From Thermoleophilia bacterium (GTDB lineage: Bacteria; Actinomycetota; Thermoleophilia; Miltoncostaeales; Miltoncostaeaceae), in contig JADGPF010000053.1 of the NCBI GenBank assembly GCA_017882585.1, positions 1-32,819 of the forward strand: DNA of 32,819 nt, written 5' to 3'. The notes beneath the pieces are model-generated. The model saw nothing but the letters and a program-made list of their open reading frames with translations. It had not been told where the DNA came from and made no database searches. The position numbers and the translations under genes are program-made. Every line of letters starts with the position of its first letter. Position 1 is the stretch's first letter. This document shows positions 7,120-15,264 of the stretch, in pieces.

Positions 7120-7531
7120 TGTGCTTGAGACCGCGGTCCTGGAGCGATGGAACGCCTGCGGGTACTACCAACTGGTCGGTATGCGCGTGGAGCGGGCCGA
7201 CGCCGAGGGAAGCCTGTTCCGGATCATGATCACCCCGGAGCACACCCAGTTGTACGGCACTGCACACGGCGGCATCCTGAGTGGGATGCTCGATGCCGCG
7301 ATGGCTCTGGCCCTGCTGGCCAAGATGCCCCTTGACGAGGGCTGCGCGACGATCGAGATGAAGGCCAACTTCACCGCGCCGGGCAATCCCGGGGAGCTGG
7401 TCGGCACCGGTGCGGTCCTGTCGATGGGCCGACGCATCGCGGTGGCTCGCGCCGATATCCGCGACGGCGACGGGCGGCTGGTCGCCAGCTCGCAAGGGAC
7501 GTTCATGCGCTTCAAGACGGGTGACGCATGA
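7109..7531 (+). CDS. PaaI-like hotdog-fold acyl-CoA thioesterase
   Basis: The protein has 140 residues, the usual length of single-domain hotdog thioesterases. The signature AHGGILSGMLDAAMALAL has H53-G54-G55 and D62 on the central helix, as in PaaI-type enzymes that hydrolyse aryl- or acyl-CoA esters, often to rescue CoA from dead-end intermediates. The C-terminal strands (IEMKANFTAP, RRIAVARADI, SSQGTFMRF) complete the fold. The start overlaps the ligase end by 11 bp and has AGAAGGTG upstream. Its stop overlaps the next start as ATGA, so ligase, thioesterase and dehydrogenase form one coupled operon. Confidence 0.85.
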   Translation: MATDVLETAVLERWNACGYYQLVGMRVERADAEGSLFRIMITPEHTQLYGTAHGGILSGMLDAAMALALLAKMPLDEGCATIEMKANFTAPGNPGELVGTGAVLSMGRRIAVARADIRDGDGRLVASSQGTFMRFKTGDA

Positions 7532-8286
7532 GCGAGCTCACGCGCATCGACGGCAAGGTCGCGATCGTCACCGGTGCCGCGGGCGGCATGGGTCAGGCGA
7601 TCGCACGGCTGCTGAGCGCGCGAGGAGCGTCGGTCGTGCTTACCGATCGGGATCCGGCGGTGCTCGCCATCGCCGCCGAGTTTGGTCCGGATGCGCTGGC
7701 GCTGACCCACGACGTCACGAGCGTCGAGGAGTCCACCTCGGTCATCGCAGAGGTGCGTGAGCGATTCGGGCGCCTGGACATCCTGGTCAACAACGCCGGC
7801 TGGGATCGGCCGAGCCTCTTTGCCGACTCGGACCCGGACGACTGGCTGCGGATCGTCCAGATCAACTACCTCGGTGTCGTCAACGGAAGCTACGCCGCCC
7901 TTCCATTGCTGCGGGACGCGCCGGAGGGTGGGGTAATCGTGTCGATCGCCTCCGACACCGCCCGGGTCGGCGGTTGGGGTGAGGCCGTCTACGCGGGCGC
8001 CAAGGCAGGGGTCGTCGCCTTCTCGAAGTCCCTGGCCCGCGAGGTGGCACGCGACCGGATCCGCGTCAATTGCGTCTCGCCGGCCGTCACCCAGACCGCC
8101 TTCCAGGATCGGCTCGCCGGCGATCCGGTCGGTGCGAAGGTCGTAGAAGGCGCGATCCGCGCAACCCCGATGCGCCGTGCCGCCGTGCCGGAGGAAATCG
8201 CCGAGGCGGTGGCGTTCATGGTCTCCCCTGCGGCCGGGTTCATCACCGGGCAGGCACTCTCCGTCAACGGTGGGGTCGTGATGTAA
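7528..8286 (+). CDS. Short-chain dehydrogenase resembling 2-hydroxycyclohexanecarboxyl-CoA dehydrogenase (BadH)
   Basis: The 252-residue protein has the classical SDR layout: TGAAGGMG cofactor motif (15-22), NNAG (88-91), catalytic S142, Y155 and K159, and a C-terminal FITGQALSVNGG. Beyond the generic motifs, VNNAGWD and IASDTARVGGWGEAVYAGAK closely follow the Rhodopseudomonas BadH sequence as I recall it. BadH oxidises 2-hydroxycyclohexane-1-carboxyl-CoA to the ketone. With the upstream CoA ligase this suggests a route for a cyclic carboxylic acid. Ring hydratase, acyl-CoA dehydrogenase and ring-opening hydrolase are not in the window, so the pathway is incomplete here and the substrate is inferred. 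Confidence 0.82.
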   Translation: MSELTRIDGKVAIVTGAAGGMGQAIARLLSARGASVVLTDRDPAVLAIAAEFGPDALALTHDVTSVEESTSVIAEVRERFGRLDILVNNAGWDRPSLFADSDPDDWLRIVQINYLGVVNGSYAALPLLRDAPEGGVIVSIASDTARVGGWGEAVYAGAKAGVVAFSKSLAREVARDRIRVNCVSPAVTQTAFQDRLAGDPVGAKVVEGAIRATPMRRAAVPEEIAEAVAFMVSPAAGFITGQALSVNGGVVM

Positions 8287-8293
8287 CCGGCCG

Positions 8294-9934
8294 TCAGTCG
8301 AGCGCCCTGCCGAGCTGCGCGGGGCGCCGTGGCGGCGTCACATGCACGAAGATCGCGATGCTGCGCACGTCGATGCGATCGGCGTGCGCGCCGGATGCCG
8401 TGATGGCTGCCTGGAGTCGATCGGCGGGCGGCCCTACCGGCGCGGCGAAGGCCGGATGCGGGTCCCGAGCGACCTGGGCGGCCATGTCCGGAAAGCGTCG
8501 CACGCCTGGGGAGCCGACAACCGCGATCGTGCCGTTGCTGGCGAACGCGATCGGGAACGCGAGCCAGTAGTTCGCATACAGCGAATGCACCCCCTCGCGC
8601 TGCAGGGCGACGACGACCGCCGGCATGTCTTGGGAGCGGACGGGAAGCCCGCCGACGTGCCCGGTTGTCTCGCCGCGGGCGTCGGCGGTGCGCATCGTGG
8701 CGATGCTCATCGCAGCGATGACGGCGACCAGTGCGAGCCCGACGGGCATGACGGCTCGTCCCGGTACCCGCGTCACGCCCCAGGCGAGCACCAGCGCAAG
8801 CATGGGGTATAGCGTGAACAGGTAGCGCGGTTCGCGCGTGTAGACGGTGAAGCTGGAAAGGCCGTATGGGACGGCAAAGAGGATGAACCCGGCGAGCACC
8901 GGGTCGATCGGGGCGCGGCGGGAGCTGCCCAGGGTCGCCAGGTCGACCAACCCACGCCAGCGCACTGCGATCGCCGCAGCGAGGAGCGCAAGCGCGGCGG
9001 CCACCACCAGCGCCTGCGGCAGCCAGCTGGCCGCCGGCGCCCCCGAAAACGGTCGCAGCGCGCCGAGGAACATGCCCAGGACCGGATGGACGAGCCCACT
9101 CAGCCGGGTCCCGACGGACCCCGTCGAGGTCCCGTTGCCCTGCGCCCACGGCGGGATCCAGCCATGTCGGACCTGATAGGCGATCGACGGTCCGTAGCCG
9201 AGGATGGCGGCGGCGATCCCGTAGGGCACCAGCCGCAGGAGCGATCCGCGTGATGAGCCAAGCGCCCACACCACGGCCGGCACGACGAGAAAGACCGTCA
9301 GGCCGCTCTCCCAAAGGCCGACGCCGACGCACAGGCCGAGGCCGCCGGCCACCCAGCGGCTGTGGCGCGAGGCCGGGTCGAGCCGGAGCGCGAGCAGGAG
9401 CGCACAGACGCCGATGGCCTGCGCGGCCATATACGCGCCGTGACTGTGGATGCCCTTGTAGATGTTGTAGTAGGGCCCGACGGCATAGAGCGCCGCGGCG
9501 AGCACGCCACCCCAGGCCGTGCCGGTCACGCGCCGTCCGAGGAACCCGACCACCAGGCATGTCAGACCGCACAGGGCGACCTGGACCAACCGCAACGTCG
9601 TGGGCGTACTGGGCAGGACCGCAAGCACACCCGCCTGCAGATATTGCTCGAGCGAGCCCATGTAGTTCGAGCCAGCCAAATAGGCGAATGACTGTCCGTT
9701 CAGGATGTCGTGCGCCATGACACCGGTGACGGCCTCGTCGGCGTCCAGGCGTCCGATCGTGGACGCGAGCGCCACCAGCCGGATCGCGACACACGCCGCG
9801 ATGGCCAGGACGAGGATCGCGGCCGGCCACGGCGTCCACCCACCCCGGCTGGCCCGAGCGGCCTCGCGACGGTCACTGCCGTGACGCCGGCGCGGGCGGA
9901 GGGGTCGGGTCGGGCGGCCCAGAAGACTGCTCAT
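8294..9934 (-). CDS. Polytopic membrane protein, GT-C glycosyltransferase-like
   Basis: From ATG 9934 this gives 546 residues. A basic N-terminus precedes the first helix (about 34-53). An acidic loop GRLDADEAVTGVMAHDIL follows, like the first-loop Asp/Glu motif of GT-C enzymes such as ArnT and protein mannosyltransferases, which take sugar from a polyprenyl-phosphate donor. About ten further helices lie up to about residue 430, then a soluble C-terminal domain. The acceptor is unknown; cell-envelope glycosylation is likely. A TACGCT box eight bases before ATG and no Shine-Dalgarno support this start; an in-frame ATG 10066 would overlap the upstream gene. The stop lies 7 bp from the convergent dehydrogenase stop. 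Confidence 0.75.
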   Translation of the reverse strand: MSSLLGRPTRPLRPRRRHGSDRREAARASRGGWTPWPAAILVLAIAACVAIRLVALASTIGRLDADEAVTGVMAHDILNGQSFAYLAGSNYMGSLEQYLQAGVLAVLPSTPTTLRLVQVALCGLTCLVVGFLGRRVTGTAWGGVLAAALYAVGPYYNIYKGIHSHGAYMAAQAIGVCALLLALRLDPASRHSRWVAGGLGLCVGVGLWESGLTVFLVVPAVVWALGSSRGSLLRLVPYGIAAAILGYGPSIAYQVRHGWIPPWAQGNGTSTGSVGTRLSGLVHPVLGMFLGALRPFSGAPAASWLPQALVVAAALALLAAAIAVRWRGLVDLATLGSSRRAPIDPVLAGFILFAVPYGLSSFTVYTREPRYLFTLYPMLALVLAWGVTRVPGRAVMPVGLALVAVIAAMSIATMRTADARGETTGHVGGLPVRSQDMPAVVVALQREGVHSLYANYWLAFPIAFASNGTIAVVGSPGVRRFPDMAAQVARDPHPAFAAPVGPPADRLQAAITASGAHADRIDVRSIAIFVHVTPPRRPAQLGRALD

Positions 9935-9942
9935 CGCGTCGC

Positions 9943-9948
9943 AGCGTA
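9943..9948 (-). promoter_or_regulatory. -10 box for leaderless transcript of the GT-C-like gene
   Basis: TACGCT on the minus strand (9948-9943) stands eight bases before ATG 9934, with no Shine-Dalgarno between. This spacing fits transcription starting at or next to the start codon. Confidence 0.5.
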
Positions 9949-10008
9949 TGGCGACGGCCGGCCACGGCGACCGATTCGGACCAAACGTTTCGGCAACCGG
10001 CGCACGCC

Positions 10009-10659
10009 TTACGCGGACGGGCTCGCGGCACGCGGCCCGAGGCGGCGCGAAACCTGATCGAGCCATGCCGGCGCATCATGTGCCTCGAGCGTGGAAATTC
10101 CGTGCTGCTCGGCGCGTCGCAGGGCCTGCGGCTGGTCGTCGACGTACAGCACGCGCTCAGGGGACGTCCCGAGCTGAGCCAACTGCGCGAACGCGCGCGG
10201 GTCGGGCTTCACGAGGCCGGTGAGGCTCGATATCAGCAGCGGATCCAGCAACTCGAGCAGCCCGTGGCGCGCGAGAACGGGCAGGACCCACTCCGCGCGC
10301 TGGTTGGACAGCACGCCGACGGGGACCACCGCCGCCCAGCCACGGATCACGGCGAGGTGGTCGAACGGGCGCAACATCGACGCGGTCATCTGGGTTCGCC
10401 ACACGGCCGGTTCGGCCGGCACGTCCGCATAGCCCGTGAACACCTGCCAGAACACATCGAGGTCCATGCGGCCGCTCCAGAAGGGCTGGAATAGCCGGGA
10501 GTTGAAGAATCGCCACAGCTGGCGCTCGCTCTTGGTCGAGCGCGCGGACAGCTCGGCGATCACCTGAGGCATCGCCGACGGGAGAATGACGCCGCCGATG
10601 TCGAGGATAAGCCGCTCGACGCGCGGCGATTGCGACGTGTCAGTCAGGGATGCGTGCAT
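10009..10659 (-). CDS. HAD-superfamily hydrolase (YihX-like)
   Basis: The protein has 216 residues from ATG 10659. HAD motif I reads LILDIGGVIL, with nucleophile D20; the second acidic position is Gly, as in several YihX-type or related hydrolases. Motif II is VGVLSNQ, motif III has the Lys in VKPDPRAF, and motif IV is VLYVDDQ. A helical cap lies between motifs I and II. The family dephosphorylates small phosphometabolites, YihX being a glucose-1-phosphate phosphatase; the Gly substitution makes the phosphatase role less certain. The TAGACT box eight bases upstream supports this start. The gene diverges from the CapA-like gene and precedes the GT-C-like gene by 74 bp. Confidence 0.8.
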   Translation of the reverse strand: MHASLTDTSQSPRVERLILDIGGVILPSAMPQVIAELSARSTKSERQLWRFFNSRLFQPFWSGRMDLDVFWQVFTGYADVPAEPAVWRTQMTASMLRPFDHLAVIRGWAAVVPVGVLSNQRAEWVLPVLARHGLLELLDPLLISSLTGLVKPDPRAFAQLAQLGTSPERVLYVDDQPQALRRAEQHGISTLEAHDAPAWLDQVSRRLGPRAASPSA

Positions 10660-10667
10660 GCGCGGCC

Positions 10668-10673
10668 AGTCTA
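10668..10673 (-). promoter_or_regulatory. -10 box for leaderless HAD hydrolase transcript
   Basis: TAGACT on the minus strand (10673-10668) is eight bases before ATG 10659, without a Shine-Dalgarno between. It shares a 65-bp intergenic space with the divergent promoter of the CapA-like gene. Confidence 0.55.
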
Positions 10674-10709
10674 GGCATGGGCCCGGTGCATGATCTATGG
10701 CCGCGGGGC

Positions 10710-10715
10710 TACACT
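10710..10715 (+). promoter_or_regulatory. -10 box for leaderless CapA-like transcript
   Basis: TACACT at 10710-10715 is followed by nine bases and ATG 10725, with no Shine-Dalgarno. It fits leaderless initiation at or beside the start codon. Confidence 0.5.
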
Positions 10716-10724
10716 TGCCCGACC

Positions 10725-11933
10725 ATGTCGTCTGCGCCTTCCGGAAACCGCGACCCGCGCCGCGCCGACGCACGTCGCCGCAGCCTGCGGCGCCGGCGTC
10801 GAAGGGCGCTGCTGCTCGCGGCCGCAGCAGTCGTCGCGATCGTGGTCGTCGGGACGGCAATCGGTCGGTCCGGTGGGGGCGGCGGCAACCGAAGGGCCGC
10901 TCCGGCGGCGACCCCGAGCGACGGGGCAGTCGCCCGCGCGACCCAGATGCCGGTGACGGTGGCGGCTCCGGCGGCAACGGTCTCGATCGCCGACGTCGGC
11001 GACACGATGATGGGCTCGCCGCCCTGGGGGCTGCCGCCGTCAGGCGGCAGGTACCTGTTCGCCACGGTCAAGCAGGACCTCGCCGGCAACGTCGTGACGG
11101 GCAATCTCGAGGGCACGCTGACCGGGTACACCGGCACCTCGAAGTGCGGCAAGCCGTCACCGACCTGCTTCGCGTTTCGCAGCCCGCCGGGCTTTGCCGC
11201 CAACCTCAAGCACGCCGGTTTCACCGTGATGAACGGCGCCAACAACCACTCCCACGACTTCGGCGCGGCGGGCCAGGCCAACACCGCCTCGGCGCTCCGG
11301 CGCGTCGGGATTCTCTACACCGGACCACCGGGCACGATTGCGATCCAGCATGTCGGAGCGGTGAAGGTCGCCATCCTCGGGTTTGCGCCCTACACGTGGG
11401 CAAACAACTCGACCAACCTTGCCGGGGTCGCCGCCCTGGTGCGCAAGGCGGCCCGGGAGGCGAACCTCGTGATCGTCCACGTGCATGCCGGTGCGGAGGG
11501 CGTTGGCGCGCAGCACGTGCGCCCGGGCACCGAGTACTACCTCGGCGAGAATCGAGGCAACGTCCTGGCGTTTGCACATACGGCGATCGCCGCCGGCGCG
11601 GATCTCGTGGTCGGCTCCGGGCCGCACGTCCTGCGCGGGATGCAGTTCTGGCACGGACGCCTGATCGCCTACAGCATGGGCAACTTCGTCGGATACCGGG
11701 CGTTCGGCCTTGGCGGCGTGCTCAGCCAGAGTGCGGTGCTGCAGGTGACCCTGAAGGCAAGCGGTCAGTATGTGTCGGGTCGGCTGCGCCCGGTGCAGCT
11801 GAGCGCGGTCGGCGTCCCGTCGCCAGGTGGCTATGGCATCGCCGACATCCGGACGCTGTCCCGGAAGGACTTCGGGACCACGGCGGCCCGGATCTCGGCC
11901 TCGGGCATCATCACGCCCCCGCCGGGCCAATAG
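10725..11933 (+). CDS. CapA/PgsA-like metallophosphatase-fold protein, membrane anchored
   Basis: The protein has 402 residues. A very basic N-terminus (about 10-28, mostly Arg) is followed by a transmembrane segment (about 29-46) and a Gly/Ala/Pro-rich linker. The CapA fold begins at about 84: VSIADVGDTMM, then VTGNLEGTLTG, GFTVMNGANNHSHDFG, VIVHVHAGAEG, DLVVGSGPHVLRGM and YSMGNFVG. These match the conserved metal-site-like motifs of CapA proteins (D, NLE, NNH, H, GxxPH, GNF). CapA/PgsA members take part in poly-gamma-glutamate or capsule formation; no ligase genes (capB, capC) are nearby, so the role is open. The anchor predicts an extracytoplasmic domain. The epoxide hydrolase gene starts 20 bp downstream. 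Confidence 0.82.
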   Translation: MSSAPSGNRDPRRADARRRSLRRRRRRALLLAAAAVVAIVVVGTAIGRSGGGGGNRRAAPAATPSDGAVARATQMPVTVAAPAATVSIADVGDTMMGSPPWGLPPSGGRYLFATVKQDLAGNVVTGNLEGTLTGYTGTSKCGKPSPTCFAFRSPPGFAANLKHAGFTVMNGANNHSHDFGAAGQANTASALRRVGILYTGPPGTIAIQHVGAVKVAILGFAPYTWANNSTNLAGVAALVRKAAREANLVIVHVHAGAEGVGAQHVRPGTEYYLGENRGNVLAFAHTAIAAGADLVVGSGPHVLRGMQFWHGRLIAYSMGNFVGYRAFGLGGVLSQSAVLQVTLKASGQYVSGRLRPVQLSAVGVPSPGGYGIADIRTLSRKDFGTTAARISASGIITPPPGQ

Positions 11934-11953
11934 CGACAGACCGCGGGGGGGTC

Positions 11954-12844
11954 ATGGCACGCGAGAACGCAAGGGGCGACGTGGCAGAACACCGCATCAG
12001 CGTCGGCAGCATCCGGCTGGCGATCCGCGACACTGGCGCCGGCGATCCGGTGGTCATGCTGCACGGCTTTCCCGAGCTGTCCTACTCGTGGCGCTACCAA
12101 CTGCCGGCCCTCGCCCGGGCCGGGTACCGGGCCATCGCGCCTGATCTGCGCGGCTATGGCGCCTCTGATCGCCCGGCCACGGTAGACGCGTACGCGGTGC
12201 CTGCCCTGGTCGGGGACGTGGTGGGGCTGATCGATGCGCTCGGGTATGACCGCGTCCATCTCGTCGGCCACGACTGGGGCGGCGGCCTAGCATGGGCGAC
12301 CGCAGCGCTGCATCCGGACCGCGTGCGCTCGCTGGTGATCGCCAATGCCCCACATCCGGTGGCGTCCGCCGAGGCCCGTCGTGACGACCCGGCCCAGCGC
12401 GCCAAGAGCTGGTACATGCTCCTGTTCCAGTTCGTCGGTGTGGCAGAAAGCTGGCTCGCCGACAACGATTTCGCGAACCTGCGCGAGATGGTGTTCGACA
12501 ACGCGGCACCCGGAACGTTCTCGCCCGAGGACGTTCGGGTCTACCTCGATGCCTTTTCGCGTGACGGCGCTCTGACTGCGGCGCTCAATTACTACCGGGC
12601 GAACATGCCGGCGGCGGCCTGGCTGCGTGAGCCGCCCCAGCTGCCCCAGATCACCACGCCCACGATGGTGATCTGGGGTGAGGCCGACACATTCCTCGGC
12701 CTCGGCCTCCTCGAGCGCTCGGTCGCGAAGGTCCGCGGACCGGTGCGGGTGGAACGGCTTGCCGGTGTCAGCCACTGGGTGCAGCAGGAGGTGCCAGACG
12801 CGGTGAACGCGCTGCTGGTCGAGTGGCTGCGCTCGACCAGCTAA
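11954..12844 (+). CDS. Alpha/beta-hydrolase, epoxide hydrolase family
   Basis: The protein has 296 residues. The oxyanion motif HGFP is at 37-40. The nucleophile is Asp, in VGHDWGG (D107), which together with ring-opening Tyr candidates Y154 and Y214 separates soluble epoxide hydrolases from Ser esterases. The acid is probably D245 (WGEAD) and the base H274 (GVSHWVQQE). The family adds water to epoxides through an alkyl-enzyme ester; haloalkane dehalogenases are related but have different halide residues. A GGGGGG stretch (11945-11950) serves as ribosome binding site. It probably shares a transcript with the CapA-like gene, and its TAA abuts the convergent stop at 12845. Confidence 0.87.
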   Translation: MARENARGDVAEHRISVGSIRLAIRDTGAGDPVVMLHGFPELSYSWRYQLPALARAGYRAIAPDLRGYGASDRPATVDAYAVPALVGDVVGLIDALGYDRVHLVGHDWGGGLAWATAALHPDRVRSLVIANAPHPVASAEARRDDPAQRAKSWYMLLFQFVGVAESWLADNDFANLREMVFDNAAPGTFSPEDVRVYLDAFSRDGALTAALNYYRANMPAAAWLREPPQLPQITTPTMVIWGEADTFLGLGLLERSVAKVRGPVRVERLAGVSHWVQQEVPDAVNALLVEWLRSTS

Positions 12845-15256
12845 CTAGACGGCCGACTCCCGCAGCGCCTTTCGATCGAGCTTGCCCGACGGCAGCCGCG
12901 GCAGCGCGTCACGCGTGACGACCTCCCGGGGGGCCTTATACGGCGCCAAGTGGTGGGCCACATACCGGCGCAGATCACCGGCGAACCCGTCCGGCACCGG
13001 GCCGTCGACGGCGACCCATGCCACGACGCGCATGAGCCCTGCGGCGTCGGCGACCCCGCCGACGCCCGCCTCACGCACGTGCGGGTGTTCGAGCAGACAC
13101 GCCTCGACCTCCCGCGGACTGACCCAGCGGGCGTCGACCTTGAACAGATCGTCGACGCGCCCGACGTGCCGGTATCGCCCGCCCTCGAAGATCAGCACGT
13201 CGCCCATCCGGATCCACTCTCCGAAGACCAGCTCCCGTGTTGCGCTAGCGCGACGCCAGTACCCGGAGGTGTTGGAGGGGCTGCGGATCCAGAGGCGTCC
13301 GGGGGTGCCCTCTGCGACCTCGCGGCCCTCTGCATCGCGCAGGGCGATCTCGACGCCCGGCACCACCTGGCCGAGCCAGCCTGGCTGCGGCGCGCCCGCC
13401 CGTGTCGAGATCACCACGTTCGAACACTCCGAGCAGCCGAGTCCCTCGATCAGCGGAATCCCGAGCAGCTCAGCGAAGCCCGTGGCGATGCCCGCGGGCA
13501 GGCTGTCGCCGGATGAGACACACAGCCGCACGCTTGCCAGAGGCCGCTCCTGGGGATGCCGCCGGAGGTACTCCAGCAGCTGTGCCCAGAACGTCGGTAC
13601 CCCGGTCAACACCTGGATCTGGTGGCGTGCGGCGAGCTCGACGGTCGTTCGGGGATTCGGCCGGCTCGCATTGAGCACGGCCGTCGCCCCCGAACCGAGG
13701 ACGCGGAAGAACCCGTTGCCGAACCCCAGCGAGGTGAACAGCTTGGCGGCCGAATGGCACCGCTCGCCAGGCGCGAGCTCCAGGACATGCCTCGCGTATG
13801 TCTCGATTCCCGGCGACAGGTCCCGGTGCGCGTGCATCACTCCCTTCGGACGGCCCGTCGACCCCGAGGAATAGATGATGTACGCAAGATCCTCCGGGTG
13901 GACCGGGGCGCACGTCGGACCGCCGGCGCCGTCGGGGGCCGGCGGTCCGAGGACCGGCCAGCCGTGCGTCTCGCACTCGTCGTCGGCGATCACCAGCCGC
14001 GGTTCGCAGTCATCGAGGATCATCGCGACGCGATCCGGGGGGCTCGTCGGGTCCACCGGGACCGCGACCGCGCCCAGCCACGCGCAGCCGAGGAACGCGG
14101 CGACCCACGGGCGGCCATCGCGCAGTGCGATCGCGACCCGGTCGCCGCGGCGGGCGCCCGCGCGCGCGAGCATTCCGGCCGTATCCCGGGTCGCGGACCA
14201 GAGCGCGTCGTAGCTCGAGCTGCCCGCCGAGTCGATCACGGCGATCGCGGACCCGCGCCCCGCGGCGCGATGGCACCCGACCAGCGTGTGCACGAGGTTG
14301 GCGTGTGGGCCGACGCCGATGCCATGTGCGGCGGGTCCGGCGGGAGTGGCGATCACCAGCGCGTCGGCGAGGGCCGCAAACGCCTCATCGGGGACGCGCT
14401 CGGGTAACGCGAGAATCACGTCGGTGACCCCTGCCGCGGCGTACTCGGCGAGCCGGTCACGCACCTCGCCCGCGCTCCCGACCAGCCCGGTCGTGCGGAG
14501 CCAGCGCAGCAGGCGATCGGGCGAGGTGCCGAGGTGCGCCGCCTCGGCCGCCAACATACGCCGGCGTTCGTCGTCCGTCTGCCCGACCAGGGCAAAGGTG
14601 TAGAGCGCAACGTCGAGCGGCGGGCGTCCGGCGCCGCCGGCGGCGGCCCCGGCCACCGCGACCCGTGAGGCGACCTCGCCCGGGCTGCTCCACGCGGCGA
14701 TGATGCCGTCGGCGTGCCGGCCGGCATGACGGAGCAGCACGGGACCGTGGGCGGCGAGCCACACGGGCGGCCGACGGACGAGCGGTCGGTTCGGCGGGGT
14801 CGGCCGTCCGGCGATATCCGACCCCTCGGGGTGGCGCCACATCGCGTCCATGACCGCCAGCGCCCGGCGGACCCCGGCGGTGCGCTCGGCGGGCGTGCCG
14901 AACCGGACCCCGTATGCGGCATGCTCGGCCACATCGGACCCGGCACCGAGGCCCACGACGGTTCTGCCGCGGGCGATCGCGTCGACGACCGAGATCATCT
15001 TCGCGGCGACTTGTGGGGGGCGGTAGCTCGCCGACAGGACCGCGACCCCGAGGCGGACCCGCGTCGTGATCGTCGCCAGCGCCGCGAGCGTCGACAGCGC
15101 GTCGAAGGTCGCATCGGTCTTGACCCGCCCTGGCGACTGATAGTGGTCGTTGACCCAGAGGGCGTCGACGCCGGCGCGCTCGAGCAGCCCGGCGACGTCG
15201 CAGATGTCGTCCCAGGTCCCGCCGTATTGCGGAACGCGGACCCCGATGCGGGGCAT
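12845..15256 (-). CDS. Fusion of a luciferase-like (LLM) monooxygenase and a benzoate-CoA-ligase-family enzyme
   Basis: One uninterrupted frame encodes 803 residues. Residues 1-305 are a luciferase-like flavin/F420-dependent TIM barrel: MPRIGVRVPQYGG, ALWVNDHYQSPG, TRVRLGVAVLSASYRPPQ, GRTVVGLGAGSDVAE, PPVWLAAHGP and GSAGEVRDRLAEYAAAGVTDV. Residues about 310-803 are a complete adenylate-forming ligase: SSGSTGRPKGVMH loop (about 463-475), GVPTFWAQLL, VSSGDSLP, GLGCSECSN, GRVDDLFKVDARWVSP and PSGK with K792. The ligase half is a paralogue of the ligase at 5575-7119. The monooxygenase might oxidise the acid or CoA ester made by the other half. ATG 15256 is chosen; GTG 15268 would overlap the upstream stop as GTGA. 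No frameshift is needed, so this looks like a true fusion. Confidence 0.85.
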   Translation of the reverse strand: MPRIGVRVPQYGGTWDDICDVAGLLERAGVDALWVNDHYQSPGRVKTDATFDALSTLAALATITTRVRLGVAVLSASYRPPQVAAKMISVVDAIARGRTVVGLGAGSDVAEHAAYGVRFGTPAERTAGVRRALAVMDAMWRHPEGSDIAGRPTPPNRPLVRRPPVWLAAHGPVLLRHAGRHADGIIAAWSSPGEVASRVAVAGAAAGGAGRPPLDVALYTFALVGQTDDERRRMLAAEAAHLGTSPDRLLRWLRTTGLVGSAGEVRDRLAEYAAAGVTDVILALPERVPDEAFAALADALVIATPAGPAAHGIGVGPHANLVHTLVGCHRAAGRGSAIAVIDSAGSSSYDALWSATRDTAGMLARAGARRGDRVAIALRDGRPWVAAFLGCAWLGAVAVPVDPTSPPDRVAMILDDCEPRLVIADDECETHGWPVLGPPAPDGAGGPTCAPVHPEDLAYIIYSSGSTGRPKGVMHAHRDLSPGIETYARHVLELAPGERCHSAAKLFTSLGFGNGFFRVLGSGATAVLNASRPNPRTTVELAARHQIQVLTGVPTFWAQLLEYLRRHPQERPLASVRLCVSSGDSLPAGIATGFAELLGIPLIEGLGCSECSNVVISTRAGAPQPGWLGQVVPGVEIALRDAEGREVAEGTPGRLWIRSPSNTSGYWRRASATRELVFGEWIRMGDVLIFEGGRYRHVGRVDDLFKVDARWVSPREVEACLLEHPHVREAGVGGVADAAGLMRVVAWVAVDGPVPDGFAGDLRRYVAHHLAPYKAPREVVTRDALPRLPSGKLDRKALRESAV

Positions 15257-15264
15257 GGGTCCGG

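Noticed and set aside
7989-9839. 616-codon minus-strand frame over the GT-C-like gene
   Set aside because: It is the alternate frame of the membrane protein on the same strand, without helices or motifs.
10697-11953. Long open frame upstream of and in frame with the epoxide hydrolase
   Set aside because: It is the out-of-frame shadow of the CapA-like gene, extremely rich in Arg, and the hydrolase has a clear start at 11954.
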